From Hafnia alvei (GTDB taxonomy: Bacteria > Pseudomonadota > Gammaproteobacteria > Enterobacterales > Enterobacteriaceae), in assembly GCF_034424155.1 (NCBI RefSeq), contig NZ_CP139992.1, forward strand, positions 2,558,012-2,622,011: 64,000 nucleotides of DNA, read 5' to 3'. How positions within the stretch are numbered: the first letter of the stretch is position 1; every line of letters begins with the position of its first letter. Below the pieces are notes generated by a model. The model did not search any database. It was given only the letters and a program-made list of their open reading frames with translations, and had not been told where the DNA came from. A program made the position numbers and the translations under genes. Below are positions 54,866 to 64,000 of the stretch, in pieces.

Positions 54866-57800
54866 ATGCCTGAACAATACCAATACACGTTACCTGAGCG
54901 TTATACGCTCCCGGCCAAAGCTGGCGATGTACGGCTTTTAGGTCAGCTCACTGGATCTGCGTGTGCGCTAGAATGCGCGCAGATTGCCGAAAAACATGCG
55001 GGTCCGGTGGTGCTGATCACCTCGGATATTCAATCAGCGCTGCGACTACGCGACGAAATCCAACAGTTCACGACGCGTATGGTGACCACCCTGTCTGACT
55101 GGGAAACTCTGCCTTACGACAGCTTCTCACCGCATCAGGACATCATCTCCGCTCGCCTGTCTAGCCTATATCAACTCCCGACGATGAAACGCGGCGTCTT
55201 TATTCTGCCGGTCAACACGCTGATGCAGCGCGTATGCCCGCATGAATTCCTGCATGGTCATGCGTTGGTGATGCAGAAAGGCCAGTTGTTGTCTCGCGAT
55301 AAACTTCGCAGCCAATTAGAACAGGCAGGCTATCGCAGCGTCGATCAGGTGATGGAACACGGTGAATTTGCCACCCGTGGTGCGTTGCTCGATCTCTATC
55401 CGATGGGTAGCGACGAGCCTTATCGTATTGATTTCTTCGACGATGAAATCGACAGCCTGCGCGTGTTTGACGTGGATTCCCAGCGCACGCTCAATGAAGT
55501 TGAATCCATCAACTTACTCCCGGCGCACGAGTTCCCAACCGATCAAACCGCCATCGAGCTGTTTCGTAGCCAATGGCGCGAACACTTTGAGGTGCGTCGC
55601 GATCCCGAACATATCTACCAGCAGGTCAGTAAAGGCATCTGGCCTGCGGGGATAGAATATTGGCAGCCGCTGTTCTTCAGCCAAGCGCTACCGCCGCTGT
55701 TTAGCTATTTCCCAAGCAACACGCTATTAGTCAACACCGGCGAATTAGAGGCCTCGGCAGATCGATTTTGGTTGGATGTGAATCAGCGCTACGAGAACCG
55801 CCGCGTTGACCCGATGCGCCCGCTGCTCACGCCAGACAAGCTCTGGCTGCGCGTTGATGAACTGTTTTCCTCGCTCAAACAGTGGCCACGTGTTCAACTC
55901 AAAACAGACAAGCTTGATAAAAAAGCGGCGAACACCAACCTCAGCTACCAACCGTTGCCAGAGCTCACGGTTCAGGCGCAGAACAAAAATCCGCTCGATC
56001 TTCTGCGGCGCTTCATTGAACAAACCAAAGATGCCATTGTTTTCTCGGTAGAAAGTGAAGGTCGCCGCGAAACCATGCTGGAACTGCTGGCGCGCATCAA
56101 AATAAATCCGAAGCTGATTACCCGTATAGAAGACGCGGAAGCAGGCAAAATTTATATTATGCAGGGCTCGTGCGAGCATGGATTTATCAATCCAGAGCTT
56201 AAGCTTGCACTGATCTGTGAAAGCGACCTGTTAGGTGAACGCGTAAGCCGTCGTCGCCAAGACAACCGCCGAACTATTAATACCGATACGCTGATCCGTA
56301 ACCTAGCCGAGCTGAGCATCGGCCAGCCGGTCGTTCATCTGGAGCACGGCGTAGGCCGCTATGGCGGTATGACAACGCTGGAAGCCGGCGGAATCAAGGG
56401 CGAATACCTGATCCTGACCTATGCCGGTGACGCCAAACTGTACGTTCCAGTATCCTCGCTGTATCTGCTCAGCCGTTACTCCGGTGGTGCAGATGAAAGC
56501 GCTCCGCTGCATAAATTAGGCAGCGACGCGTGGACCCGAGCACGCCAAAAAGCCGCAGAAAAAGTCCGCGACGTCGCGGCTGAGCTGCTGGATATTTATG
56601 CTATGCGGGCGGCGAAACCCGGTTTTGCGTTCAAACAGGATCGCGAAGCCTATCAAATGTTCTGCCAAACCTTCCCGTTTGAAACCACGCCCGATCAGAG
56701 CATGGCGATCAACGCCGTACTCAGCGATATGTGCCAACCGCTGGCGATGGACCGTTTAGTGTGCGGCGACGTGGGCTTCGGTAAAACAGAAGTGGCGATG
56801 CGCGCCGCGTTCCTCGCGGTGCACAACAATAAACAGGTGGCGGTATTAGTACCAACCACCCTGCTGGCTCAACAGCATTACGACAACTTCCGTGACCGTT
56901 TCGCCAACTGGCCGGTTCGCATTGAAATGATTTCTCGCTTCCGTAGCGCGAAAGAGCAAACGCAGGTGCTGCAAGATGCCGCGGATGGCAAAGTCGATAT
57001 TTTAATTGGTACCCATAAGCTTTTGCAGGCTGATGTGCAGTGGCGTGATTTAGGTCTACTGATCGTCGATGAAGAACACCGCTTTGGCGTTCGACAGAAA
57101 GAACGTATCAAAGCCATGCGCGCCGACGTGGATATTCTCACGCTGACCGCGACGCCGATCCCACGAACGCTCAACATGGCGATGAGTGGAATGCGCGATC
57201 TGTCGATTATTGCCACGCCACCAGCGCGTCGTTTAGCCGTAAAAACTTTTGTGCGCGAATATGACAGCTTAGTGGTGCGCGAAGCCATCCTGCGTGAAGT
57301 CACGCGCGGCGGTCAGGTTTATTATCTGTACAACGACGTTGAAAACATTGAAAAAGCAGCACAGAAGCTGAGCGAACTGGTGCCTGAGGCGCGTATTGCC
57401 ATCGGCCATGGGCAGATGCGCGAGCGCGAACTTGAGCGCGTGATGAATGATTTCCATCACCAACGCTTCAACGTTCTGGTGTGCACCACCATTATTGAAA
57501 CCGGTATCGATATTCCAAGCGCGAATACCATCATTATTGAACGTGCCGATCATTTTGGTTTGGCACAGCTGCATCAGCTGCGCGGGCGCGTGGGCCGTTC
57601 TTTCCATCAGGCCTATGCTTATCTACTTACGCCGCCGCCAAAAGCAATGTCGACCGATGCGCAAAAACGTTTAGAAGCCATCGCATCGCTGGAAGACTTG
57701 GGCGCGGGCTTTGCTCTAGCCACCCACGATCTAGAAATTCGCGGTGCGGGTGAGCTGTTGGGCGATGACCAAAGCGGCCAGATGACCACTATTGGTTTCT

Positions 57801-58327
57801 CTCTGTATATGGAGCTGCTTGAAAGCGCGGTTGATGCGCTTAAAGAGGGACGCGAGCCTTCGCTAGAAGATCTCACCAGCAATCAGACCGACGTCGAGCT
57901 CCGCATGCCGGTATTGCTACCGGATGATTATATTCCGGACGTCAGTACCCGTTTGTCATTCTACAAACGTATTGCCAGCGCCAAGAATGACGATCAGCTT
58001 GAAGAGCTAAAAGTAGAATTGATCGATCGCTTCGGCCTGCTGCCTGATGCGGCGCGCAATTTACTGCAAAGTGCCAAGCTGCGTCTGGATGCGATGGAAC
58101 TCGGTATTCGTCGTATTGAAGGCAATGATAAAGGCGGATTCATTGAGTTTGGCGATAAAAACCACGTTGACCCCATGTTCCTCATTGGCCTGTTGCAGAA
58201 ACAACCACACATCTTCCGTTTGGATGGGCCAACCAAGCTGAAGTTTATTATCGACCTCAGCGAACGTAAGGCACGCCTTGAGTTCATTTCCGATCTTCTC
58301 AGCCAGTTTGCTGAACATCGGGTTTAA
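54866..58327 (+). CDS. mfd: transcription-repair coupling factor Mfd
   Basis: A 1153-residue SF2 translocase, five residues longer than my recollection of the E. coli protein (1148). A UvrB-like region occupies the first third, the RNA-polymerase interaction domain is around 480-550 (VVHLEHGVGRYGGMTTLE), and the RecG-like motor follows with CGDVGFGKTEVAMRAAF, DEEHRFGVRQKE, TATPIPRTLNMAMSGMRDLSII and the LRGRVGRSF motif. Mfd pushes stalled RNA polymerase off lesions and recruits UvrA. The N-terminus reads YQYTLPERYTLPAKAG, a six-residue near-repeat where E. coli has one YTLP. Confidence 0.97.
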   Translation: MPEQYQYTLPERYTLPAKAGDVRLLGQLTGSACALECAQIAEKHAGPVVLITSDIQSALRLRDEIQQFTTRMVTTLSDWETLPYDSFSPHQDIISARLSSLYQLPTMKRGVFILPVNTLMQRVCPHEFLHGHALVMQKGQLLSRDKLRSQLEQAGYRSVDQVMEHGEFATRGALLDLYPMGSDEPYRIDFFDDEIDSLRVFDVDSQRTLNEVESINLLPAHEFPTDQTAIELFRSQWREHFEVRRDPEHIYQQVSKGIWPAGIEYWQPLFFSQALPPLFSYFPSNTLLVNTGELEASADRFWLDVNQRYENRRVDPMRPLLTPDKLWLRVDELFSSLKQWPRVQLKTDKLDKKAANTNLSYQPLPELTVQAQNKNPLDLLRRFIEQTKDAIVFSVESEGRRETMLELLARIKINPKLITRIEDAEAGKIYIMQGSCEHGFINPELKLALICESDLLGERVSRRRQDNRRTINTDTLIRNLAELSIGQPVVHLEHGVGRYGGMTTLEAGGIKGEYLILTYAGDAKLYVPVSSLYLLSRYSGGADESAPLHKLGSDAWTRARQKAAEKVRDVAAELLDIYAMRAAKPGFAFKQDREAYQMFCQTFPFETTPDQSMAINAVLSDMCQPLAMDRLVCGDVGFGKTEVAMRAAFLAVHNNKQVAVLVPTTLLAQQHYDNFRDRFANWPVRIEMISRFRSAKEQTQVLQDAADGKVDILIGTHKLLQADVQWRDLGLLIVDEEHRFGVRQKERIKAMRADVDILTLTATPIPRTLNMAMSGMRDLSIIATPPARRLAVKTFVREYDSLVVREAILREVTRGGQVYYLYNDVENIEKAAQKLSELVPEARIAIGHGQMRERELERVMNDFHHQRFNVLVCTTIIETGIDIPSANTIIIERADHFGLAQLHQLRGRVGRSFHQAYAYLLTPPPKAMSTDAQKRLEAIASLEDLGAGFALATHDLEIRGAGELLGDDQSGQMTTIGFSLYMELLESAVDALKEGREPSLEDLTSNQTDVELRMPVLLPDDYIPDVSTRLSFYKRIASAKNDDQLEELKVELIDRFGLLPDAARNLLQSAKLRLDAMELGIRRIEGNDKGGFIEFGDKNHVDPMFLIGLLQKQPHIFRLDGPTKLKFIIDLSERKARLEFISDLLSQFAEHRV

Positions 58328-58590
58328 ATCATAAACGGGGTATATGAATATATGCCCCGTGTTTTATTGAAAATAAATACACTTTATCTATACGTCCATT
58401 ATTTACCTACGCGCCTATTGCTATTTATAAATACCCCACGAATTATCACAGCGACATTTTAAAAAAATATTCTTTACTCAGTTTCAAAAACAAGTTATAG
58501 CTGCCATGCTTTAAAGCACAGTTCCTTCTACTGTAACTCGAACTATTTTTGACGCATTATTGAATACGGATATCATATTGAGGTAACAAA
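58328..58590. other. intergenic region between mfd and the unknown gene
   Basis: 263 AT-rich bp without a gene. A CGGGGTATA / TATGCCCCG hairpin (about 58336-58360) directly follows mfd and is probably its terminator (TTTTATTG follows). Confidence 0.55.
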
Positions 58591-59121
58591 ATGTCAAGTG
58601 ACCTGATAGCGAAATGGAAAGCCTGTGGACAGAATAAATCAGATTTAAATTACGAAAATAAACTTGCTGATTTTTACAACGTATTTCGCAATAGCTTATT
58701 TTTCCTCGAGATCGTTCCTATCCCAGAAGAAGGTGCAGGAGAGTGCCTTCGGTTTATCCCTATACCAGAGGATGGTGATAACCCTGTTATATTACCGGCC
58801 TATAGCACAGCGAACGAGAATCAATTTCCTGCAAACATCCTTGGGATGATGCAAGGAACTGAAAGGGATTTCACTCCCGCTAACGGAGATTTCATTTTAT
58901 CTATCGTTGATAAATATAGTTTTAGTCTTTCAATAATTAATGCAAATAATGAGTCTGTACTTATTTCTAAAGATTTCGTCGTTCGGCTTGCTGAAATAAG
59001 CAAAAAGATAAAAAATAGTGAGAAAGAGCTTAAGAAAAAAGCGGCTAAAAAATTCGCCTTTATCACTCTACCTTTAATTGTACTTATGATGATTATTGCA
59101 GGCATATTCTTCATTCACTGA
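58591..59121 (+). CDS. tail-anchored protein of unknown function (weakly SseB-like)
   Basis: A 176-residue protein with a soluble domain (1-135), a Lys-rich linker (KKIKNSEKELKKKAAKK) and a single C-terminal membrane segment (about 154-174), so it is predicted to be tail-anchored with the domain in the cytoplasm. The segment LADFYNVFRNSLFFLEIVPIPE...VILPAYSTANENQFP weakly resembles the SseB N-terminal fold; this is uncertain. TTGAGGTAA is a good ribosome binding site. AT-rich. In E. coli ldtC follows mfd region, so this is an insertion. Function unknown. Confidence 0.72.
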   Translation: MSSDLIAKWKACGQNKSDLNYENKLADFYNVFRNSLFFLEIVPIPEEGAGECLRFIPIPEDGDNPVILPAYSTANENQFPANILGMMQGTERDFTPANGDFILSIVDKYSFSLSIINANNESVLISKDFVVRLAEISKKIKNSEKELKKKAAKKFAFITLPLIVLMMIIAGIFFIH

Positions 59122-59257
59122 TCCTGAAATACTCCTGAGATGAGTCAATGATTCGGATATTCCATTCAGCTAACTATTTCATTTCTACTAACAAAGCGTA
59201 GCTCAATGCATGACTAATAGTCAGAGGTAAATAAGACTGCTATGTTGGCAGTATAGG

Positions 59258-59275
59258 GAGGCATAGCCTCCCTTA
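59258..59275. terminator. hairpin between the unknown gene and ycfJ
   Basis: AGGGAGGC-AT-AGCCTCCCT-type inverted repeat between convergent genes. T-runs are weak on both strands, so I call it a probable, not certain, terminator. Confidence 0.5.
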
Positions 59276-59297
59276 CTGGTTTCGTGCTATCAAACTC

Positions 59298-59837
59298 TTA
59301 CACGCTTTGGTTCAATACCAATTGGCCGTTACGGTCAACGGGGATCTGGGTGCCCGGATCTTTATCCATGCGCACGCGCCCTTGCTGATCGCCAATTTTG
59401 TAGGTTACGTCGTAGCCCAGCAGTTTCTGCGATTTGTCATAAACGGTAGAACAGCGTTGCTGGGTGCTGGTATAGGTGTCATTGTTTTGCATTGCGCCTT
59501 GAACCTGGTTACCGGCATAGCCGCCACCTAACGCTCCGACCACGGTCGCCACATCTTTGCCGCGCCCGTTACCGATCTGATGGCCTAATACCCCACCTGC
59601 TACCGCGCCTAATACAGAACCTGTGATTCGGTTCTCGTCTTGTACCGGACGGCGATGCGTTACCGTGACGTTGCGGCACTGCTGTCGTGGGGTCTTCACT
59701 GACTCATGAATCGGCGTTGCTGAGAGTACCTGCGCATAGCGCGGACCAGTACTAAACACGTCTAAACTTGCTACAGCGGCAACGCTTAACGCTGCGGCTA
59801 CGCCGATACCAACACCTGCCAACATTGATTTATTCAC
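59298..59837 (-). CDS. ycfJ: glycine-zipper 2TM protein YcfJ
   Basis: A 179-residue protein, as long as E. coli YcfJ and strongly similar to it. The N-terminal hydrophobic segment (MLAGVGIGVAAALSVAAVASL) anchors it; the glycine-zipper region is GSVLGAVAGGVLGHQIGNGRGKDVATVVGALGGGYAGNQVQG (about residues 70-110). The start is GTG 59837, which has AGGAGGAG upstream and aligns with the E. coli start; an upstream frame of ten codons is not used. Envelope-associated; exact role unknown, linked to stress and biofilm in general. Confidence 0.95.
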   Translation of the reverse strand: MNKSMLAGVGIGVAAALSVAAVASLDVFSTGPRYAQVLSATPIHESVKTPRQQCRNVTVTHRRPVQDENRITGSVLGAVAGGVLGHQIGNGRGKDVATVVGALGGGYAGNQVQGAMQNNDTYTSTQQRCSTVYDKSQKLLGYDVTYKIGDQQGRVRMDKDPGTQIPVDRNGQLVLNQSV

Positions 59838-60307
59838 AGGGCACTCCTCCTGAATAGACTCACGCAATAGTAATGAACACGATGTTTATGAACGTCACGG
59901 GTTCATCGCGATGCGAAAGTCTTTTGCATCCTTTCGCTCGGTGTGCGTGCTTCACCTAAGTTATAGGAGATAGTGTGCATAGGAATATTCCCTGCAACAA
60001 TCAGACAACATAACGAAATGATATTCATCATTATTTTTAAGACATTTCCTACCCAGCCTACGTCAGTATCGCTAGTGCCTTAACGTCATATGGCCACTTG
60101 TGCAGCACCTAACACAAATATTTATGAAAACTTAGACTGCCTTATTTAAATAAAAAATTTTTATTCCCTAAACAGAAAGTACATTTTAAATTTAATTAAG
60201 CATTTTATTTTTAGATATGATAGACCAATACAGTAACTAAGCTATCTTAATTTTGACGGGAATTGTTTTCTTCCCGACTTTCGATATTAAATACTTGGAG
60301 AAACATA
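59838..60307. other. long AT-rich intergenic region between ycfJ and the DUF1996-like gene
   Basis: 470 bp without a recognisable gene. It carries the ycfJ promoter on the left and a very AT-rich stretch (about 60125-60240) on the right that probably serves the secreted-protein gene and could be an H-NS target. No clear sites named. Confidence 0.5.
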
Positions 60308-61747
60308 ATGAGGCATTATTTCACTTCGTTATTATTGTTCCTATCAGTACTGCTATTAAATCCATTTTACGCTTATGCAGACAATTATCAGACCAGCGTC
60401 AACTGTGCGTACAGTCACACATTAGGAGACGATGCAATTCTGATGTTTGGTATGCCAGGTCGGGCCATGTGGCATGATTTTTTTGGCAATCAAAAAACTG
60501 ACGCATATTCAACTTACGTCACACTTCGTGAAGCTGCTGGAACAACCTGCGACACTCTCGCAGACTCCTCTGCCTATTGGTCGCCAGCCATGAGATTACC
60601 GAACCAGCAAATCGCACCGCCTAAATATACCAAGGTCTATTATCAAACTGTCAACAGCACTCAATATCCATTAACCTCACTGCCTGAAGGATTGCAACTA
60701 TTAGCCGGTAACCATACAGGAACAACCGAAAACCCTTATATTTCTTTCTTTTGCAACGATGGTTCCGGTTATAGCAATACTGATCAGCGTACCTGTCAGC
60801 GTGCATCTGATGGAACGTTGCAGGTTGATATTGGGATTCGATTTCCTAACTGCTGGGATGGGCATACATTAAAAGCGAAACCCTCTGGCTCACCAGCAAA
60901 ACCTAATGCCGTTTATTCTAATGACGATGGTTCTTGTCCAGTAGATTATCCGAAACATATTCCGACAATAAATATGAACGTCGCCTATATTATTAACGGA
61001 TATGACAAATTAGATTTATCGCAGGTTCAATTATCGTTAGATCCAATCATGAATGGCGATCAGCGCATTGATCAATGGGGGACGATGTATACCGCCCACG
61101 GGGACTTTGTTAATGGTTGGTCGCCAGATGCAGCGAAATTTATGACAGAGCGCTGCATGAATAATAATTATGATTGCACAGGCTATATGCCATACAGCTA
61201 CAATGACCCCATTGCTGATACCTATGTCAGTAACTTAGCTGACAGTGACAAAAATTTTGGCTCACAACCCCAAATGCTAGCGCTAGGTGATGTATCCAAT
61301 AACAACGCGCTAAGCAATCCGATGAAAATAGCGCTGGTAAAATATAAAATCCCCCCGATGCCAACCCAGTATCCCGCTGATCAACTGGCTCTATTCAGCT
61401 ATAAATTAAGATTATCTGGCAATATTCTCACAACACCAGCAAATGCCATCACTATGTATGCTTATCCCGCCACGACTGACTGGGATGAAAATAGCGTCAC
61501 ATGGAATAATCGGCCAACCTGCGACGTGACAAGCTGGAGCTCTTTGTATTTAGATAATGCAGTTTCCTACCGTGAGTTTGATGTTACAACTCTGGTTCAG
61601 AAGGCCCTACAAAAAGGGCAAACTGAAATTGCCTTCTGCATAGCTGGGGACAGTAAAACATCAGGATATACCTATAGTTTTAGCACCAAGGAGACGCCTT
61701 ATCTGTCTCAGTTACGCGTTGTTGCTACCCAACCTGGCGGCGCATAA
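60308..61747 (+). CDS. secreted DUF1996-like protein with C-terminal DNRLRE-type domain
   Basis: A 479-residue exported protein. The signal peptide (MRHYFTSLLLFLSVLLLNPFYAYA) ends near residue 24. The middle part (about 45-280) has DUF1996 features: DDAILMFGMPGRAMWHDFFGN.. YWSPAMRLPNQ.. TFxC-type RFPNCWDGHTLKA..CPVDYPKHIPTINMNVAY.. TAHGDFVNGWSPD. The C-terminal ~170 residues (ADTYVSNLADSDKNFGSQPQMLALG.. TDWDENSVTWNNRP) have the DNRLRE/CBM-like beta-sandwich pattern, ending FSTKETPYLSQLRV. Good ribosome binding site (TTGGAGA). Likely binds or cuts polysaccharide. It lies between ycfJ and ndh, which are neighbours in E. coli, so it is an insertion. Confidence 0.78.
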   Translation: MRHYFTSLLLFLSVLLLNPFYAYADNYQTSVNCAYSHTLGDDAILMFGMPGRAMWHDFFGNQKTDAYSTYVTLREAAGTTCDTLADSSAYWSPAMRLPNQQIAPPKYTKVYYQTVNSTQYPLTSLPEGLQLLAGNHTGTTENPYISFFCNDGSGYSNTDQRTCQRASDGTLQVDIGIRFPNCWDGHTLKAKPSGSPAKPNAVYSNDDGSCPVDYPKHIPTINMNVAYIINGYDKLDLSQVQLSLDPIMNGDQRIDQWGTMYTAHGDFVNGWSPDAAKFMTERCMNNNYDCTGYMPYSYNDPIADTYVSNLADSDKNFGSQPQMLALGDVSNNNALSNPMKIALVKYKIPPMPTQYPADQLALFSYKLRLSGNILTTPANAITMYAYPATTDWDENSVTWNNRPTCDVTSWSSLYLDNAVSYREFDVTTLVQKALQKGQTEIAFCIAGDSKTSGYTYSFSTKETPYLSQLRVVATQPGGA

Positions 61748-61776
61748 TACCCTATGTCCTATCATAGGAGATAAAA

Positions 61777-61802
61777 AAACGGCTCTAATCAGAGCCGTTT
61801 CA
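61777..61802. terminator. bidirectional rho-independent terminator
   Basis: AAACGGCTCT-AATC-AGAGCCGTTT stem-loop with A-run before and T-rich sequence after, between the convergent DUF1996-like gene and ndh. Confidence 0.9.
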
Positions 61803-61828
61803 ATTTCTACAATATGCTTATCAACGCA

Positions 61829-63133
61829 TTAGTGCAGTTTCAGGCGCGGGCGAATGACGCGGTTGATGCCCCCCACCAGCATCATCAGCCCGGTCTTGAT
61901 ATAGCCATGCAGCGCGATTTGGTGCATGCGGTACAGCGAGATATAAACCATACGCGCAATACGCCCCTCCACCATCATTGAACCGCGCATCAGGTTACCC
62001 ATCAGGCTGCCAACGGTGCTGAATTTAGACAAAGAAACCAGTGAGCCGTGGTCTTTATACACGTAAGGCTTCATGTTGCCGCCTTTAAGCTGGGCCAAAA
62101 TGTTGGCGTAGCAGCGGGAAGCCATCTGATGCGCAGCCTGAGCGCGCGGAGGAACAAACCCACCGGATGGCTGCGGGCATGACGCACAGTCGCCAATCGC
62201 GAAGATATTCGGGTCACGCGTAGTTTGCAACGTTGGCTCAACCACTAATTGGTTAATACGGTTCGTTTCTAAACCGCCAATATCTTTCATGAAATCAGGC
62301 GCTTTGATGCCCGCCGCCCACACCATCAGATCGGCAGGAATAAATTCACCATCTTTGGTGTTGAGGCCATTTTTATCTGCGCTGGTGACCATGGTTTTGG
62401 TCAGAACACGCACGCCTAATTTGGTCAGTTCGCTGTGCGCCGCGCCAGAGATTCGTGGCGGCAGCGCAGGCAGAATGCGTTCGCCGGCTTCCACCAACGT
62501 TACGTTTAACGCTTCGCTGCTCAGGCCTTCAAAGCCATAGCTGTGCAGCTGCTTAACCGCATTGTGTAGCTCCGCAGACAGCTCAACGCCGGTCGCTCCG
62601 CCCCCCACAATCGCGATATTCACCTTCGCCGCTTTATCTTTTTGCGCCGAGAACTTCAGGAACAGATTCAGCATTTCGTTGTGGAAACGGCGCGCCTGAT
62701 GCGGGTTATCTAAGAAAATGCAGTTATCTTTCACGCCCGGCGTACCGAAATCATTCGAGGTACTGCCCAGCGCCATCACTAGAATGTCGTATGACAGTTC
62801 ACGCTGTGGTACAAGGATTTCCCCCTGTTCGTCGCGAATGTCTGCCAGCGTCAGCTGCTGCGCAGCGCGATCGATGTTGGTCAACGACCCCAGTTGGAAG
62901 GTGAAGTGATGATTACGCGCATGAGCCAAATAGCTCAGCGCATCCACACCGTCATCCAACGATCCGGTAGCAACTTCATGCAGCAATGGTTTCCACAAGT
63001 GGCTATGGTTGCGGTCAATCAGAATGATTTCCGCTTTGTCTTTACGACCGAGTTTATGGCCCAGACTGGTTGCCAGCTCGAGACCGCCCGCACCACCGCC
63101 GACAATCACGATTTTTTTCTTAGATGCGCTCAA
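61829..63133 (-). CDS. ndh: NADH dehydrogenase II
   Basis: A 434-residue peripheral membrane flavoprotein that oxidises NADH and reduces ubiquinone without proton pumping. The FAD-binding [21 protein letters not shown] lies near residue 9; the NADH-binding [18 protein letters not shown] at about 172-189. Further family features: [28 protein letters not shown]. The C-terminal amphipathic region ([20 protein letters not shown]) fits membrane attachment. FNR represses ndh in E. coli; a perfect FNR box lies upstream at 63277-63290. Confidence 0.97.
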   Translation of the reverse strand: MSASKKKIVIVGGGAGGLELATSLGHKLGRKDKAEIILIDRNHSHLWKPLLHEVATGSLDDGVDALSYLAHARNHHFTFQLGSLTNIDRAAQQLTLADIRDEQGEILVPQRELSYDILVMALGSTSNDFGTPGVKDNCIFLDNPHQARRFHNEMLNLFLKFSAQKDKAAKVNIAIVGGGATGVELSAELHNAVKQLHSYGFEGLSSEALNVTLVEAGERILPALPPRISGAAHSELTKLGVRVLTKTMVTSADKNGLNTKDGEFIPADLMVWAAGIKAPDFMKDIGGLETNRINQLVVEPTLQTTRDPNIFAIGDCASCPQPSGGFVPPRAQAAHQMASRCYANILAQLKGGNMKPYVYKDHGSLVSLSKFSTVGSLMGNLMRGSMMVEGRIARMVYISLYRMHQIALHGYIKTGLMMLVGGINRVIRPRLKLH

Positions 63134-63518
63134 AGCTTTCTCCCTTGGTAAAAAATGTAAACCAATAGTTAATTAACGGTAAATATTTAATACCCTTATT
63201 TTACGTATGGTTCACTCAGGTTAATTCAATTTTCTAAGGAAAGAATAACACGACAGGTCATTTGGTCATACCAAAATTGATGCACATCAATTTTTATGTT
63301 TATTCCTTGGGCGATATGTATCACTCCCTCACAAATTTGAGTTATTTTTCAACGTAATCATTACAAATCAGACGCTCTTCACACTTCTATCGCCTACTCC
63401 AGTCATCAACATGACAAAGCCCAGTTTTTAACCTTTATTTAACCATGCGAGCCTAGTCTCCAAACCTCTCTTACAACAAGAAATCGATACTTCTCCCCCT
63501 ATACGAAGGAGCCGTACA
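63134..63518. promoter_or_regulatory. divergent ndh/cstA-like regulatory region
   Basis: 385 bp without a gene, holding an FNR box (63277-63290) and the promoters of both flanking genes. I looked for a CRP site (TGTGA-N6-TCACA) expected for cstA and found none that is convincing. Confidence 0.5.
63277..63290. promoter_or_regulatory. FNR box
   Basis: TTGAT-GCAC-ATCAA, a perfect match to the FNR consensus, 144 bp upstream of the ndh start. FNR repression of ndh under anaerobiosis is known in E. coli. Confidence 0.85.
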
Positions 63519-64000
63519 ATGAAGAACGTCCGATCCGGCCTGATTTGGCTATTGGTGGCGTTAATCGGCGCTTATGCTTTTGGCATGCTAGCGCTGAGCC
63601 GTGGTGAACATATTAATGCGGTGTGGCTGGTGATAGCCGCTATTGCCTGTTACAGCATCGCCTACCGGTTTTACAGTCTGTTCATCGCTGAAAAAGTGTT
63701 TGAGCTCGACGACCGTCGCTTAACGCCCGCCGAGCGCCACAACGATGGTTTGGACTACGTGCCAACCAACAAGTGGGTGCTGTTTGGGCATCACTTTGCG
63801 GCGATAGCCGGAGCCGGTCCGCTAGTCGGGCCCATTTTGGCCGCACAAATGGGCTTTTTACCCGGCACGATTTGGATTTTGGTTGGCGTTATGCTGGCCG
63901 GTGCGGTACAGGACTTTTTAGTCCTCTTTATTTCAACTCGCCGTGATGGCCGCTCGCTGGGCGAAATGGCGAAACAAGAGTTGGGTTCTTTTGCGGGCGT
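63519..64000 (+). CDS. cstA: carbon-starvation protein CstA family (peptide/pyruvate transporter), partial
   Basis: The first ~160 residues of a polytopic membrane protein, cut by the window end. The segment ERHNDGLDYVPTNKWVLFGHHFAAIAGAGPLVGPILAAQMGF is diagnostic for CstA/BtsT, and the following GAVQDFLVLFISTRRDGRSLGEMAK matches too. Closer by eye to E. coli CstA than to BtsT, but both use the same core, so the symbol is provisional. Such transporters import pyruvate or peptides under carbon limitation. AAGGAGC precedes ATG 63519. Its partner genes lie outside the window. Confidence 0.88.
   Translation, partial: MKNVRSGLIWLLVALIGAYAFGMLALSRGEHINAVWLVIAAIACYSIAYRFYSLFIAEKVFELDDRRLTPAERHNDGLDYVPTNKWVLFGHHFAAIAGAGPLVGPILAAQMGFLPGTIWILVGVMLAGAVQDFLVLFISTRRDGRSLGEMAKQELGSFAG

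Overview
The window reads as chromosome of an enterobacterium (Enterobacterales). The backbone follows the Escherichia coli order icd / rluE-nudJ / mnmA / hflD-purB / phoPQ / roxA / cobB-nagK-lolEDC / mfd / ycfJ / ndh, with protein identities that look high but clearly not E. coli. The accessory content and a colicin E1/alveicin-type immunity gene make Hafnia (Hafniaceae) my best guess; this is inference from gene content, not a database match.

Layout. 1-4250: accessory block with an MFS exporter, a LysR regulator and a divergent three-gene cassette (alpha/beta-barrel protein, tautomerase-like protein, metallo-beta-lactamase-fold hydrolase). 4450-7550: a small segment bounded by two copies of the icd 3' end plus terminator, holding an orphan colicin-type immunity protein, an ElaA-like acetyltransferase, a VOC protein and a Cho nuclease; it looks like a decayed icd-integrated element without integrase. 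7531-10177: icd, rluE, nudJ. 10178-27480: a large insertion between nudJ and mnmA, carrying the complete hydrogenase-4 operon hyfABCDEFGHIJ with a sigma-54 promoter, its activator hyfR in opposite orientation, focB with its own sigma-54 promoter, a gene of unknown function, and a fasciclin / ECF sigma / RskA-type anti-sigma set resembling the mycobacterial SigK module.

27526-32168: mnmA, a membrane diguanylate cyclase, hflD, purB (with the PurR operator inside the coding region). 32354-37500: yegW-like regulator and the yegTUV-like nucleoside operon, with a HigBA-type toxin-antitoxin pair inserted between. 37906-41714: a three-subunit periplasmic gluconate-2-dehydrogenase-type operon whose flavoprotein gene has an in-frame TGA. 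42051-46161: a small membrane protein, a TolA-domain-III-like lipoprotein, an outer-membrane beta-barrel protein apparently under PhoP control, then phoPQ. 46312-54593: roxA, an IbrAB-type pair, cobB, nagK and lolCDE. 54866-64000: mfd, a tail-anchored unknown, ycfJ, a secreted DUF1996/DNRLRE-type protein, ndh and the start of a cstA-family carbon-starvation transporter.

How it works together. The hyf/focB/hyfR block gives a formate-linked, membrane-bound hydrogenase and formate channel under sigma-54 and HyfR control; a dyad TCGTCA-N4-TGACG occurs three times around this block. The dehydrogenase operon would feed electrons from sugar acids into the respiratory chain, while phoPQ, the OMP, the lipoprotein and LolCDE concern the envelope. 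I found no rRNA, tRNA, CRISPR array or intact insertion sequence.
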